Assembly: GCA_019054805.1 (NCBI GenBank)
Contig: JAHQIY010000002.1
Span: forward strand, 372,001-436,000
Length of the DNA: 64,000 nucleotides
Direction of reading: 5' to 3'
From: Brachionus manjavacas
Lineage: Eukaryota; Rotifera; Eurotatoria; Ploima; Brachionidae
The notes below the pieces were generated by a model, which was not told where the DNA came from, searched no databases, and saw only the letters and a list, made by a program, of their open reading frames with translations. Positions 45,501 through 58,200 of the stretch are shown one piece after another (positions within the stretch are counted from its first letter, which is position 1; the number at the start of each line of letters is the position of its first letter). Made by a program: the position numbers and the translations under genes.

Positions 45501-48117
45501 CCAAACTGCCCAGGGTCCTCCCCTAACTATTAAATTAATAAAAAAAAAATCAAATAAATCGAGCGTAGTGCATTTTGCAGAGATTTTGCACACCATTAGC
45601 AGATTTTTAAAGTAATATTGCACTATACTTGTTTAACAGAATTAATTATACGAATTTTTAGATAGAAGGTTGTTTAATTTTTTTATACTTTGTGCTGTTC
45701 TTTTGTACTGAACTTCACAAAACCACAGTCCTTATTTTTAATTTTTTAAACTTTACATTTTCTGGATAGTTGTGTGTTTACGTAAATTTACGTAAATTAG
45801 CGTAATTTTACGGAAATTAACGTAAATTTGCGTAAAATAGATAAATTACGTAAAATAGATATATAGAGAATTGTTTTGTTTTACGTAAATTTACGTAAAT
45901 TAGCGTAATTTTACGTAAATTAACGTAAATTTGCGTAAAACACAAGTATCAAATCACTATTGTAAAATTTGATATTCAAAAATTTAAAAATAATATCCAC
46001 GTGTCAAATCATTACTGTTTATACTGAATTTAATCAATAATTTTGGTTATAATTTGAGAAAATGAAAAAAAAAATACCTGGAACAAATCGACAATTATTG
46101 AATTGTTTATTGACAAGTGGTCTTTCCACGCTTTATCAGGTGACTCACAATCATCATCACCTTGGGTGCTAATTTTAGGTCTTATCCTCACTCGATTCAA
46201 ATCCTCATGAAGCCCATCTAACAAAAATAGCAAAAACTCTTGAGCATCTTGCTGTTCATTCGACTTGAAAAGCTGATTAAACTCCTCAATTAAAAATTTG
46301 AATCGGTGCGTGGATATCACTCGGAAGCGTCCGGTCCATAGCGCGTTCATAATCACTGCAAATTCGTCAGCAATTTCTCCTTTAAAACCCAATTTATTCT
46401 TCCTATTCAAGTCTTTTTTGAACTGACCGCTCAGAAAATACTTCACGAACGGCTCTGTATTACTCAAACACTGAATGATCGAATTCATAAAGCAAGTATT
46501 GCCCAAATTACGAATGCCAGTTAGGCCGGGCCGAATTTTGGCATAAACAGGCTCAAGGTCTTCGATTCGCGATACCATCATATTTTCCTGCATGTTGGGC
46601 TTATTGGCTCTATCGACCAGTGGCTTGGCCAACGTCTTAAAATTTGGGGGCTTATCTTCGACTGGGTTTTCCAAGTCTGTTATATTGGGCGATGAAAAAG
46701 TGCGCTTTAGACCCGGTTTGTTTTCTTTAGAAGCATTTTTTTCATTCTTTACTTTTGCTTCTACATTAAATCCTGCCGGTTTGTTTTCATAGGAAAAAAT
46801 GCCAGTCACAGGATTCAGCACCTTGTTGTCGCCCTCTTTCATAAATGGCGTGTGCAAAAATTTAAACCTAGGCGCATACACCGAATTAAAAATGTTCTCA
46901 TTCAATGGCTCATAATTGTTGACATTCAATTGTGGCTTGGTGACACGGCTTAAAATTTTTGTTGGCAAAAAATTTTGTAGAGTTAAATTTTTCAAATTCA
47001 TTTCATTCTCAACTAAATTGTTCTGATTATTTTCAACCGGGTTTGAAACAGGCTCCAGTTTTGAGTTTTCCTTTTCTATTTCCTTTTCCTTTGGTTTGTT
47101 TGATCTGTCAATTGTTGGCTTTGAATTTGGCTCTTCGGGTTTTTGAACGGGCTCTTGGACAGCTTCATGTCGTTCCACTACTTCCGGGTACTCGATATGG
47201 ATTTTTTTATCCTCTGTGTCTTGCTCACAAGTGTTTTTTAGAATGGACACAGTTTTGCATGCCGGATAGTACACTAGCCATTGGGACCAGCCGCCGTCCA
47301 AAATCACAGGCTCATTTTTAACTTTTTCCAAGTCAAATTCATACACAGCACGCTTCAGAATCATCAATTTCGAGTCTGATTTTAGGTCTTTAAAAAAAGA
47401 GTCTAAGTCAAAAAAAATCAAATAGTCAAAGTTGTTTCTTTGAGCAAATATTTGGGCAGTATTAGAATCTTTTTTGGCCAGTGCGTCAGCTATCTTCCAA
47501 CTAGTTGTGTCAATAAGATTACCAGGAACGTTTATGTAAGAGATCAGTTTTTTTTCTCTTCCTTCCAAAGTCATCAAATAGTCTAAATTGAGGCGACTAT
47601 TTTCAAAGTCGGTCTCACTGCGGACGTCCACGAGCAGAATGGTGTACAAATTCTGTCTGATTAGATTTGTAAATTGGGTCGGGTTGATAAAATTGCTAGC
47701 AATTGGGCTTTTCATTTCTAATTGGATTTTAGAGGGCTCAATTTTGGTCATTTGTTTTTTTTCCTCTTCTCGTTCCTGGTACCGCTGCTTTATTTGCTCA
47801 TTCAGAGTCTCCAAAGCGACCATTGACTTGCTAAGTTTTTCTTTAGATATGAAATTTTCAACATAGTTGCGATCTTGTTTGTAAAGCTTGGAAGATTTTA
47901 GTTTTAAATAACCCTCAAAAAAGCGGTATAGAAGCATATAGGCTTTTTCATCCTCGCCTGAGCTTAAGCAGAGTGTGCCCTGGTCATATAATTTGAGTAA
48001 AGAGTTGCATATGCTGGGTCGATTGAAGTCAAGTTTGGAGAAATCGAAGCTGGTTTTCTGACGAAATTCCTCGAAACTGGAATAGGTCAAGTCTTTTTTG
48101 CTGGCCGGAAGTGCCAT
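42525..48117 (-). CDS. usp8: USP8/UBPY ubiquitin carboxyl-terminal hydrolase
   Basis: Endosome-associated cysteine protease that removes ubiquitin from receptors and ESCRT components. Exons 48117-46078, 43142-43032 and 42968-42525; introns of 2935 and 63 nt; 864 aa (human about 1118). N-terminal USP8 dimerisation/MIT-like region about 10-120, rhodanese domain about 145-290, linker, USP domain from about 531. Catalytic Cys542 in GIRNLGNTCFMNS; zinc-finger Cys pairs CSTC and CPNC; His box NHIGTMDGGHY. The linker holds two exact P-x-[VI]-[DN]-R-x-x-K-P motifs (PTIDRSNKP at 334, PLVDRANKP at 499), the known STAM/Hbp SH3-binding signature of UBPY, and RTFSSP (472-477), equivalent to the 14-3-3 site RSYSSP. 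These fix the identity beyond a generic USP. Confidence 0.95.
45238..45732. repeat. inverted-repeat element (FB-D family, copy 2) in USP8 intron 1
   Basis: Left arm from AAGGCAGTCCTGG...TTGTGAAATTCAGTACAAAA and right arm ending in its complement (GTACTGAACTTCACAAAACC...CAGTCCTT) match over 80 bp or more with gaps. The inner words (TGGTGTGCAAAAT) resemble the 27030-27573 element. A GC-richer, A-tailed segment near 45470-45550 may be a separate insertion. Confidence 0.6.
45778..45940. repeat. short array of ACGTAAATT words in USP8 intron 1
   Basis: Two nearly identical blocks of about 50 bp (from 45778 and about 45890), each built from ACGTAAATTTACGTAAATTA-type words with palindromic TTTACGTAAA cores. 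Single words of the same kind occur near 55500 and 28990. Non-coding satellite-like DNA. Confidence 0.75.
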
Positions 48118-49615
48118 TGAGCTTCTGTAGGCAAATCACCTAATTTTTGGTTACGAAATTGAAAAGTTTATATAAATATATTCAAAATTTGATTTGAATT
48201 TTTTTTTTATTATTTTTATATATTAATCAAAGAATATTATAGAAAATTATAATAATTTTAAATTTTTTATCATATTATATTATTTTGGCGCAGTTCAAGT
48301 TCTTTTCATTTAAATTTTCAAAATAAACTTCAGTTTTTTCTTGGGTTATGTTTTATTGTCATGTTATGGTGTTGAAAAATGAAGCATTAATTTTAAGACA
48401 TTTAAGGCCGGGTTCTTATAATCCCGCGGTCCTAAATGTTTTATTTTTATTCAGAAACAGATTTTTTAACTATTTTATTTTTTTAAATAATTATTTAAAA
48501 AATTCAGAACCAAAAGATGAATCGTTTCTAAGAAATAAAATAAAACTTTTTTTAAAATGATTTCAAAAAACCAACTCGTTCTTTTTTTTCTAATATTAAT
48601 ATTTAATTGTAGAAAAAAATTATTTAAATGCTTTAAAATGGACATTTCGAAATTAATTAAATATAAATTTTGACCCAACTTGCTATACAGAGAATTGACT
48701 ATAAAATAATGCAAAATTTCATTTAAAAAATAATCATGAAATGCAAAGAAATGAAAATAATCTAAAGTACTTTTTTTAACTTTAATAAGAATTATTGGAA
48801 TCTGAGAAAATTTAAAATTTGGTTTCAGAAAAATCGAAATTTTCTTTAAACATACATATAATTTCTCGTATATAAGCTATAATAAGCTATCTTTTACATT
48901 CCATTAGAAAAAAAAGGTTTTTTTATTAAAGGTCAACTTGATTAATATACTTTCAAAACTACTTAGCAAAAATGAAGGATAAAAATTTTTTTTAATTGTT
49001 TTCAAAATTTTAAATTGTCAGAATTTTTTTTAAAGTAAGACTTAAACATACACACATTTTGATTAAAAACTTAAAAAAAATTTAAAAAAGTAAGACCTAT
49101 ATTTGTTCAGAATTTTCTCTAGTTTCAGAATTTGTATATATCATTTGGGGTTAAAGGGTCCCCTGGGATTAGATACAAAAAAACAAAAGAACGGGTAAAA
49201 TTTCGACTTTTTTTGAAAAAATCTCGAGGCTAATTTTTTTTGGACATTTTTTAAAGCTTGGGTTTGTTCAAAAAAATTGCAAGTTTTAAGATAAATTATT
49301 ATCAAGGAAGGAAAACTTATTATCCTGTTCCAAAAATTCCCATTTCGAACTTTTTGGTGAATTGTTTGTACTTGCTATCGGAAGATGATTCAAGTAAAAA
49401 TTAGGGAAGACTTTTTGAATAAATACTATTAAAATATTAATCAGATTTTAGTATGTTATTAAGGTGTTTGGTATGTTAATAATGCAAGTATGGTCGAATG
49501 AATGATGGGCATGCTGAAAAGTTTTGCTTATATGTAAAAAAGTTTTATTTGTGTTGGTAATCGACTCCAATCGATTGATAAATTACATAAGTTAATTTTT
49601 TAATTAATTGATTTT
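48118..49615. other. upstream region of USP8 and AT-rich spacer
   Basis: Presumed USP8 promoter within the first few hundred bases. A short GC-richer patch at 48405-48435 (GGCCGGGTTC...CCCGCGGTCC) could be a transposon tip, but no partner was found. Confidence 0.45.
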
Positions 49616-50372
49616 TTTAGTCGACTATTAAATGGCCCATAATTTTTCTCCCGCTAATTTAAATAAATTTTTCGCTAATTTTAATAAAAATACCGCTATT
49701 TTAATAAAAAGAAATCTAATCTATTAAAGTTATGTCTAATTTAATAAAAACAATCTTTTCTAATAAAAACATCTAATTTAATAAAAACTACATCTTTTAT
49801 AATAAAGTCGAGAACGTGTTGAGGAATATTGTCAACTTTTTCTTGTTCATGGTGGTTTGTGTGTTCATTATCCGATACAAATATACGACCTGTGCTACCA
49901 TTTCCAACTAAAGAATACATAATTGTTTGGCAACCATCAAATTTATGCTTACATTCGTACCAATGTTTGAATCCTAATTATGTTATCTTGATACTTTTGT
50001 GTGTTGCCTTGAACATATCTCTTACTCAACTCAAAAAGCCTATTTGAGAGTGTTAGTAATTTAAGTTTATTAAAAGCTTCATGTTGGAGGGAGTGTCATA
50101 TATTTATTTTTTTTAAAGCTTTAATTAGCTCTAAAAATTTTTTACTTTTTATACCATAATTTAATAATTTTAAGTGTTGATATAAGTTTAAATCTTAATT
50201 AAGATATATTTTTAATTAATTTAATGGGAGGTGTTATTAATTTAGACGTGTTTTTATTTTTTTAGATGAGTTTTTTTTTTTTAAATTAGCGGAATTTTTA
50301 TAAAATTAGCGAAGTTTTTATTAAAAATAACAGTATTCAAAGATTATTCGCCTTATTAAATCGACTAAATTT
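49616..50372 (-). mobile_element. foldback element with iterated CGCTAATTTTAATAAAAA arms and transposase remnant
   Basis: Inverted ends TTTAGTCGA...TTAA-(A/T)GGC, then arms made of repeated (C/G)CTAATTT-AATAAAAA units running to about 49800 on the left and from about 50220 on the right in complement. Between them the minus strand reads WYECKHKFDGCQTIMYSLVG and later SDNEHTNHH, the Cys/His pattern (W-C...C...H-H) of the FLYWCH-like zinc finger carried by many Mutator-like transposases. No complete protein remains. Confidence 0.6.
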
Positions 50373-50510
50373 TTTTGGTCGATAATAAGAAAAGTAATTT
50401 TTATATAATAATTAAATCTTTTTAAATTTTAATTATTAATTATTTTAAAATTTTTTTTTAAATTGTTAAATTGTAAATTTTGCAAACATGTAATTTTATA
50501 AATTTATCAA

Positions 50511-50600
50511 TCATGAGTTCCAAACTTTGGGGACCGAAAAACCCTTAAATACAACACATCTCCTTTTGGCTTAAACCCAATGTTAGAAAAAAAAACTGAA
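50511..50600 (+). repeat. dispersed repeat R1, copy 1
   Basis: Starts TCATGAGTTCCAAACTTTGG; the first 49 bases are identical to 54938-54986, and the similarity continues through TTTGGCTTAAACCC. No coding content. Confidence 0.85.
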
Positions 50601-51012
50601 GTAATAGTAAACTCTTTTTTAGTAAAAATCGTTTAAAAAAAATTTCTTTAAATTGTTAAATGGGATTTATTTTTTTTTTACATAAACCCAAAGTTTAAAT
50701 GATAAAAAGACTGGAGTTTTTTCTATTTCACATAATAATAATGTATACTATTTAAAAAGATGAACTTTGTAGATAAAATGTATTAAATGTACCATATAAT
50801 ATAATTATTTTCTAGAAAATAAATTTAGCATCTAGATAAAATTATTAACTAATAGAATTAATAAACACATTTATAGAGAAAAAAATTAAATAACTAGATA
50901 ATCTTATTAATAAACTATTTATAATTGAATAGTTAATCAATATTTTATTTGATTAATTAATTAATATATTAAACTCGATCAAAAGGTAATAAATCCTCTT
51001 CAAACTCTATGA

Positions 51013-51087
51013 TGAGCCCGTATAGCTGAATGGTTTGCGTGTTAGTCATGCAAGCAGAGGAGCGAGGGTTCAAACCCGCGGAGGGTC
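51013..51087 (+). repeat. degenerate tRNA-like sequence with pol III A and B boxes
   Basis: TAGCTGAATGG (51023-51033) fits an A box and GGTTCAAACCC (51067-51077) a B box, 34 nt apart as in tRNA genes. A possible anticodon arm with a TAG anticodon can be drawn, but acceptor and T-stem pairings mostly fail, so this is a tRNA pseudogene or the head of a tRNA-derived SINE. Downstream (51230-51360) a frame fragment VKNSRGKNRYYQLMFEELQL looks protein-coding but isolated. Confidence 0.4.
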
Positions 51088-51489
51088 AAAAAATCTTCAA
51101 AATATCTTTGCAATACAGGGCGAATGTTTAAACCTCTTTCACCATAACACCGAACCTGGCAGTGAAGACAGTGATACCGAAACATACGGAGTGGCGCCAT
51201 GACAAACTCACCCTGTAGCTCCTTCTGGATTCAATAAAACAGAAATCGTTCAACAGAATGTCAAGAATAGTCGCGGAAAAAATAGATACTATCAATTAAT
51301 GTTTGAAGAGCTGCAATTAGAGGAAGCAATTGAATACATAACTCAACTAAATTTATAAAATGAACAAGAAGAGATTAAGATTTTATACCTGCTTAAAAGG
51401 ATATTTCAAATTGATGCTGAACATGTTCTTGAGTCGCTCAATAAAAGAAAAAAAATATGGTTTATTTTCATTTTCTTGTTTTTCAAATA

Positions 51490-52253
51490 TTTTCTTTATC
51501 TAGTAAAAAATATTTTTATTTAGTATTTTGTCTTGTTTTCTACCATTTGATAAAAATATTTAGTCAATTTTTTCTTTTTATCTAATAAAGTTAATCCTAT
51601 GCCATTCTTTTTAGCAAATTGTTAGGTTACCACTTATAACTTCGGGGTAGTCTTCGAGATACTGGAATTAAGTGGCCAACTTTTTTTCCAATTTTAAATC
51701 TTCAATAATTACCAACAATGTTGTTTTTTCAATACCAGTTGAATTTAAAAAAGATTTATTTTAAAAAGAGAAATAGAAATTATTTTAATTTAAAAAAAAT
51801 AACTTTTTTTTATTTTATTTAATAATTTTTAAAAAGATCGTATTTCATGACATAATCGTTTAAAGAAGAAAAAAACTAATATTTTAGTTAGATTTAAATT
51901 CGAAAAAAAAAAGAAAGTAAAAAAAAATTGACGATCAAGAAGGGATTTTGATTTTGTCAGAATAATTTCATTTATCTTTCAGACAATCTCTGACCTCAAA
52001 GTTGGTAAACATACTCAGCCATCTGATTTTTACAATTAGTTACCTTTGGAACGTAGCCATGTTTCTTAACAAAACGACTTATTTTACATTTAGAAAAAAC
52101 AATCAATCTTATTGATTTCTAAAGGCATCGATCATCTATAGTCTTTAGCCTTGTAGACCAAGAGCGGGCTTCAACGAATAAAAAATTAATACAAAAATGA
52201 AAAGTTAAAAAAATCGAGGACATGATGGAAATTTTCATTCTAAATGGTTTTCG
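51490..52253. other. 3' flank of the striatin gene
   Basis: Expected 3' UTR and polyadenylation region of striatin on the minus strand. No other feature can be supported. Confidence 0.4.
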
Positions 52254-55200
52254 TTAAACGTAAATCTTGATTAAAGCATCCGCACCGCCACTTGCTACGA
52301 ATGGCTTAGTAGCGTGAAACGCCACACAATTTATTGACTCGTCATATTTCTTTCTGTGTGATGTCATCTCTTGGATGCAATTTTTGTTCTCCAAATTCCA
52401 CAAACGTATCGAACAATCATGACCTGAAAAAAACAAAATAAAAATTTTTATAAAAAATAATTTTTTGCCTTTTTTAGGCTTTAAACTAATAAAAATAATA
52501 ATAAAACATAAACAAAGTTAATCACTATTCTTACTTGAAGACAATAAATAATTGCATGTTGGATCGATAGCTATATCTGTACAAGCGTCTTGATGCGCTA
52601 CCATGTAATAGACCATTTTACCTGAGTTTAAGTCAAAGAAGCGAATTTTTTTGTCCTCATGGGCGCTCACTATCAGCGACGAGCTCGGCTGGCTGACAAC
52701 TTTGTAGCAATGGGTATCTTGGAAAAAATATTAGAAAAAAATGTTTTAGATAAAATTAATAAAATATTAAAATGAAATAATATATATTCTTTAATTTACT
52801 TGTGTTTGAGTCGAAAAAATCAAATTTTGCTATTGACTTTGAAGTTTCTAGGTCGTAAAGAATGTGATGCGATTGACCAAAGCTGGTAACAATCCGAGAG
52901 TTTTCGTTATTTATAAAATCAACACTTGTTGGTACACCCTCGGACTTGTCCTCATTGAAACAGCTCAAAGATGAAGACAAAGCATCGTCCAGCTCATCGA
53001 CACTAAACGGATTCCACACTCGGACTGTGCTATCAGCCGAAACACTCACCAAAGTGTTGTCTACCAGACTTAAGTTCCATACAGCGTCCTTATGACCTTT
53101 TAGGTTCTTGACAAAAACATTCGGATCTTACAAAAAAACTTGGTATATATTTATATTTGCTTTAGTTTGATGGATCTTACTGTAAGGGTCGTATTGATCT
53201 ATGGTGTCATGATTAGGCATGTTCCATATAATTATTCTCGAATCAAGACCTGAACTGATCGCATGATCGCCCGATGGTGTTATCAAAAGCGAAAGAACAG
53301 GACCGGTATGCTTTCGGAAGGTATACAATGGCTCAATATCAGTATTCGAATTTCTTTTAAAAAAATATTTAAAAATTTTTTCTTTTAAAAAAATATTAAA
53401 AATATTTTCTTTTAAAAAATATTTAAAATTTTTTTTTTATAAAAAATAATTAATAAATGGTGTGTTAATGGTAAAATTAAGGGGTTTAAATAATGAAAAA
53501 TTTAATCAATCAGTCCATATACTTTCACAATATTGAAAGTTTTATTTCTTTTTTTTTTAAAGATTTCCTAAAAATGGTTAATAAAGTAAATAGAATATTT
53601 TTAATCATTTTTTTCCTAGCTGAATATTCAAACTATTTAAGGTTATATTTGAAAATAATATTTTTTATGTTATGCTACAATCATGTCGATAAGTATTTGG
53701 AAAAAATGATGAGCACCAGGAACTATATTTTGCTTCATTAATTAAGAGATTTGAAAGAAAAAAAATTTTTAAATAAGTCTTTTTTGATATTAGCGTCCCA
53801 AACTGATAAATTTACAAAACTAAAAATCAACAAATGTTTCTTGTCCAAGGGAGATCAAAAATTCCTAGGTCTAAATTGGCAAAAAATTCTCTGAAGAATT
53901 TACCATCACCATTGTGATACCAGTCTATTTTCTGATACAAAGTTTGAAAAACTCAAATTTAGTTTCGGTCAATACTCTAAGTCACGTGTTTGACTTAATT
54001 TTCTATTTAAGTTAAGTCTGTTATTGAGTTTGACCATAGAAATAGAAAGATAAATTCCAAGCAGAAATCGTGGGGTTGACAAGGATTTATTTTTAAAAAA
54101 ATTCGAGATTTCAACCTGTTTTGAGATCAAATGTTTTATAGTGAAAATTTTTATGGACAGACATTATTTGTGTTGAGTTTCTTAGAATAAAAAAGTGGTA
54201 AATAAAAACGTTTTACTTACTTTTTGTTATTTATTGTTGACTTATCCAAATTCCATAATTTAATTGTATGATCCTCGGATCCTGATAACAGGACGGACTC
54301 ATTGGTATGAAAAGCCAGGCATCTGATTGAATCAAAGTGTCCGCGCAGCGTGTGCTTATTGCTTATTGTTTTGCGTGATGACTAAACAAAATAATATTTT
54401 AACATTTGATTTATCTTTTTTCTATTTATTATTTAAAAATATGCACCATGTTTGGCGAAGCATAAAATATAATCAGAGACGACACAAATTTAAATTTTTA
54501 AATAAATTTTTTTCAACAAGCTAAAAAGTTAATTCTTAAAATAAAAATAATTAAACTAATATTAAATGTTATCAAATATTATTTTTTGATTTTCATTTGT
54601 AAATTTTTTAACAACTATTTTTTGCTCCTAAATTTTCTGATTATTAAAAATTTAGTTTAATAAATTAGATAACAATTTAAAAATATGTGCCAAAGAAAAA
54701 CCTCTCTAGCTAAATAAAAAATACTCATCTCATCGAAGGATAGCGATCAGAAAAAAACTTTTATCTTCTATTAGAGAATAAAATTAAGAATTTTAAAAAA
54801 TTTCATTATTGGTTTCAATTCATCAATTTTTTCTTCACATAATCTGAACAAAAATTATTTAAAAAAAAATTTTTTTTAAGGCTATTTTAATTATAATCCA
54901 GATTACATAATTACAAAATTTGCCATAAATTTTTAAATCATGAGTTCCAAACTTTGGGGACCGAAAAACCCTTAAATACAACACATGTCCTTTACAGGAG
55001 TTTGTTTTTTTGGCTTAAACCCTATGTTAAAGGATAAAAAAAACTGGAATTAGAAGACTGGTTTTTGAGGAAAGCCATCTTCTAAAACCGTCGAATAATT
55101 AATTCATTTTTTCTGTTTTCCTTATCTTTTTCTTTTTATCCTGATTTTTAATTTTGTAATTGAAAAAAACATTTTTTTCACTCGAATTACTTTGTTCTGG

Positions 55201-58200
55201 CATTAAAATTGGATTTATTTTGTCAGTCCGATTTAACATTACGTAAATGAATAATAAAAACATAATGTTTAAAAAATTCAAGAGCTTCGGCGTAGTTTTT
55301 GTTTCTTTCTTTATTTTATTTTAGTGTTTTAGGAAATTGATTTTTTTATAATTTTCAAAAATTTTAATCAAAAAATAAATTAAAACGAATCCATTATTTT
55401 TACAATTTAAAATTAACTCATTCAAAAGACACCACAGCTCTTAAATTTTTTGGGCATTTTAATTTTTGCAGCAATTCACGTACAATGTTTATAATTTTAC
55501 ATTCGTAAATTTACGTAAATTTTTTTAATTATCAAAACAAAAAGAAGGCACCTTTGTGTAATTGTCATTTGAAATAGTTTTTCGAGTCAGTCTCAAAAAT
55601 TTTTTTCTCTCTTTTTTGATTTTTTGTCACATTAAGTGTCGTCTCTGAAAATAATGTTTAAAATGAAAATAAAAAATACAAATTTTGCTAAACATTTTTT
55701 ATGTATTTTCATATATGTCGTAGATTTGCGGCGGCGAAGTTTAAAGCAAAAAATGTAGCAAAATAAATTTTATCATTTTTAAACCCAGTTTAATTTCAAT
55801 TACTAGCAATTATTTTAAAAAATTACTCTTTAACATTTTTAAAAAAAATTTTTTAAAAGTAAATAAAATCAAAAAAATTTTTATATTTAGAGAATAGATC
55901 GAATATTGATAGAAACAGGGCTGAATGTTCAGCTTTTTTTTTACTTTTTTCTGACATAATAAAACTTTTTTTTTGATTCTAATCCTAAAAAAATTCAAAA
56001 TTTATTTTCTAATTATTAAAATTTTCTGCTTTCATTTTGCACCAAACTACACCGCCGCATAGATTTTATAGATAATTTTTTTTCTAACTCATTGATTTTT
56101 TCTACTTACGTCAATAATTGTTTCATCACTAATGCCAGTCATGTTCATAGTATTGCCAACACTAATTCGCGACAACTCGCCCAAATTAGATTCATTTGTA
56201 AAGCTGTCATCTTCTAAAGAAAACAAACTATTCGGAGTGTTGAATTTTATTTTGTCATTTTTGGTGTTGGGCGACGAGTCCAAACTAGTCGCACTCTTGC
56301 TGCCTATTATGGACACATTTGACTGTACACTGTTCGAAGTATCGCTTTGATTCTCGTTCGACTGTTCTGTCAAGTTGACAATCATGGCCTGCAGTGCTGA
56401 CCTGTTCGGTCTATGAGTATTGACCATGCTGTGTTGAGCCTCGATCTTGGCGGTTTTAGCCGACTTGCGGTCTTTTTTGTACTGTTCGGTCAGCTTGCTT
56501 AAGTGAGCCTTGTCAACGTTCCAGTCCGACGACGAGTCCATGTCCGAGCCGGACTCCGAGGACAAAAAGGCGAATTCCTTGAGGGCATCTTCTGTGTCCA
56601 AGTCGCCATCCAGGCTATTTTTGTTCGCCTCCTCCTCTCCCATTTCTTCATCGTCGTCGTAAAACGCGCTCGCGTTTGTCTGATCACTGGTCACCCCACT
56701 AAGAGACAAAACCTTTTGGCTTGAATCACTGTCGCTTAATTTGAGAATTTTTTGAACATCGTTGGGGTTGAGACCGCCGTTAGCCTTGTTGGTAGACGCT
56801 CGTTTATTGTTCGAATTGATGCTCAACTGCAATAGCTGTTTATTACCATTCACAATGCTTGACAATGGATCCAGCTGGTTTGCTTGGGTCAACAGGTCCA
56901 TTGACTGTTCACTCTGGTTTGAAGTTGCTTTGCCCAGCAAGGACCGGAGACGCGCCGATCTTACATCTATTATTGTGTCCGTACAGCCGATTTCTTGCAG
57001 GTATTGCTTTAACAATTGACGTCCTTGCTTGATTGTGCTATTGCTAGCCGTATTCTCTTTGTTAAGTATTGGATGCTGGCTGATCGAAAATGCACTTGTT
57101 TCATTTTCATCTTTTGTTTTAAAAATTTTTTGTTATTAAATTTTGTTTTTTTTTTAAATTAAATTGAAATTGAAAAGTTAAAAAAATTATTTCAAAAATT
57201 TAGTCTAATTCTTTTTTACTCTTGGAATCATTCAGAGTAATGATGAAATCAAATACACTTTTGAATAATATTAAACTGTTTGAATTGAAATAATAAATTT
57301 GAGTTAAATTCAAATAAAAAATTTATAATAATAATAACAAGCTAAAACAGGGTTTTCCGTAGAGCAAGACCCGAAGGCTTCGCTATGTAAAAATTTTTTA
57401 TTAATAAACGTGTCACCAGAAGGTTGATAAGGTTAGCTAGAAAGATCTATAATGAGATATTCGAATAGAATTCATAAAAATGTAAGCTTGAACATCAAAA
57501 AAATTCAATTAATTTTTTAAAATATTATCTAAATTTGAATTTCTAAATTTATTTTTAATTATAAATTTAAATATTAAACTTAAATTTTTTACTAAGAATT
57601 TTTTCGATGTTCGATTTTAAATTTATTTAGATTCAACACCACTAAAGAAACGTAAAAGAGTAAAGTAAAAATAAAATTGCTTAATAATGATTTAAAATTT
57701 ATAAAAATTTAGTGGTGTTTTTATATTTGTATTTTACAAAAATTTATCTTAAAAAAAGGAAATTTAACTTTTTATCCTCTAATTCTAGCCTCAGTAAAAA
57801 TTTTAGAAAAACTGACACACAAAATGATGAGTAAAAATTAAATGAAAATTATTTGCAGAAGTTGTATTAAGAAGAACTAATTTTAGTATTTTACGAAAAA
57901 AAAAAATTTTAATTTTTGCATTTTTGTTCTGGTCTTCTGTTTTTTTAAAAATTAAAATAAAAAAAATATTATACTTTCTTTTCTTTGGTAAATTTACGTT
58001 AATTTTTGTAAAATAACAATAGGGAAACACCATTGTATATCAAGGTAGATACCTAATATTAATCATTAAATTTATTATAGAACGGTTCAAAGAAATGTTT
58101 TTTTCTTCAATATCAAAACTACAAAAAATATTTTAGTTTTCTTAATTTTCTTAAATAATATCTTCTAATTTTTGTGTTCTTTAAATTAAATGCCAGATGG

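Noticed and set aside
46959..47321. 120-aa plus-strand frame inside USP8 exon 1
   Set aside because: Antisense shadow without motifs.
51013..51087. Functional tRNA-Leu(TAG)
   Set aside because: Only one or two acceptor and T-stem pairs in a row can form; kept only as a tRNA-like repeat.
52622..52717. Extra striatin intron at GTAAAATGG (52621)
   Set aside because: Reading straight through gives NSGKMVYYMVAHQDACTD, which fits the WD40 text, so no intron is needed.
56503..57019. Plus- and minus-strand frames of 60-85 aa overlapping striatin exon 3
   Set aside because: Shadows of the striatin linker exon, which is fixed by correct splice phases on both sides.
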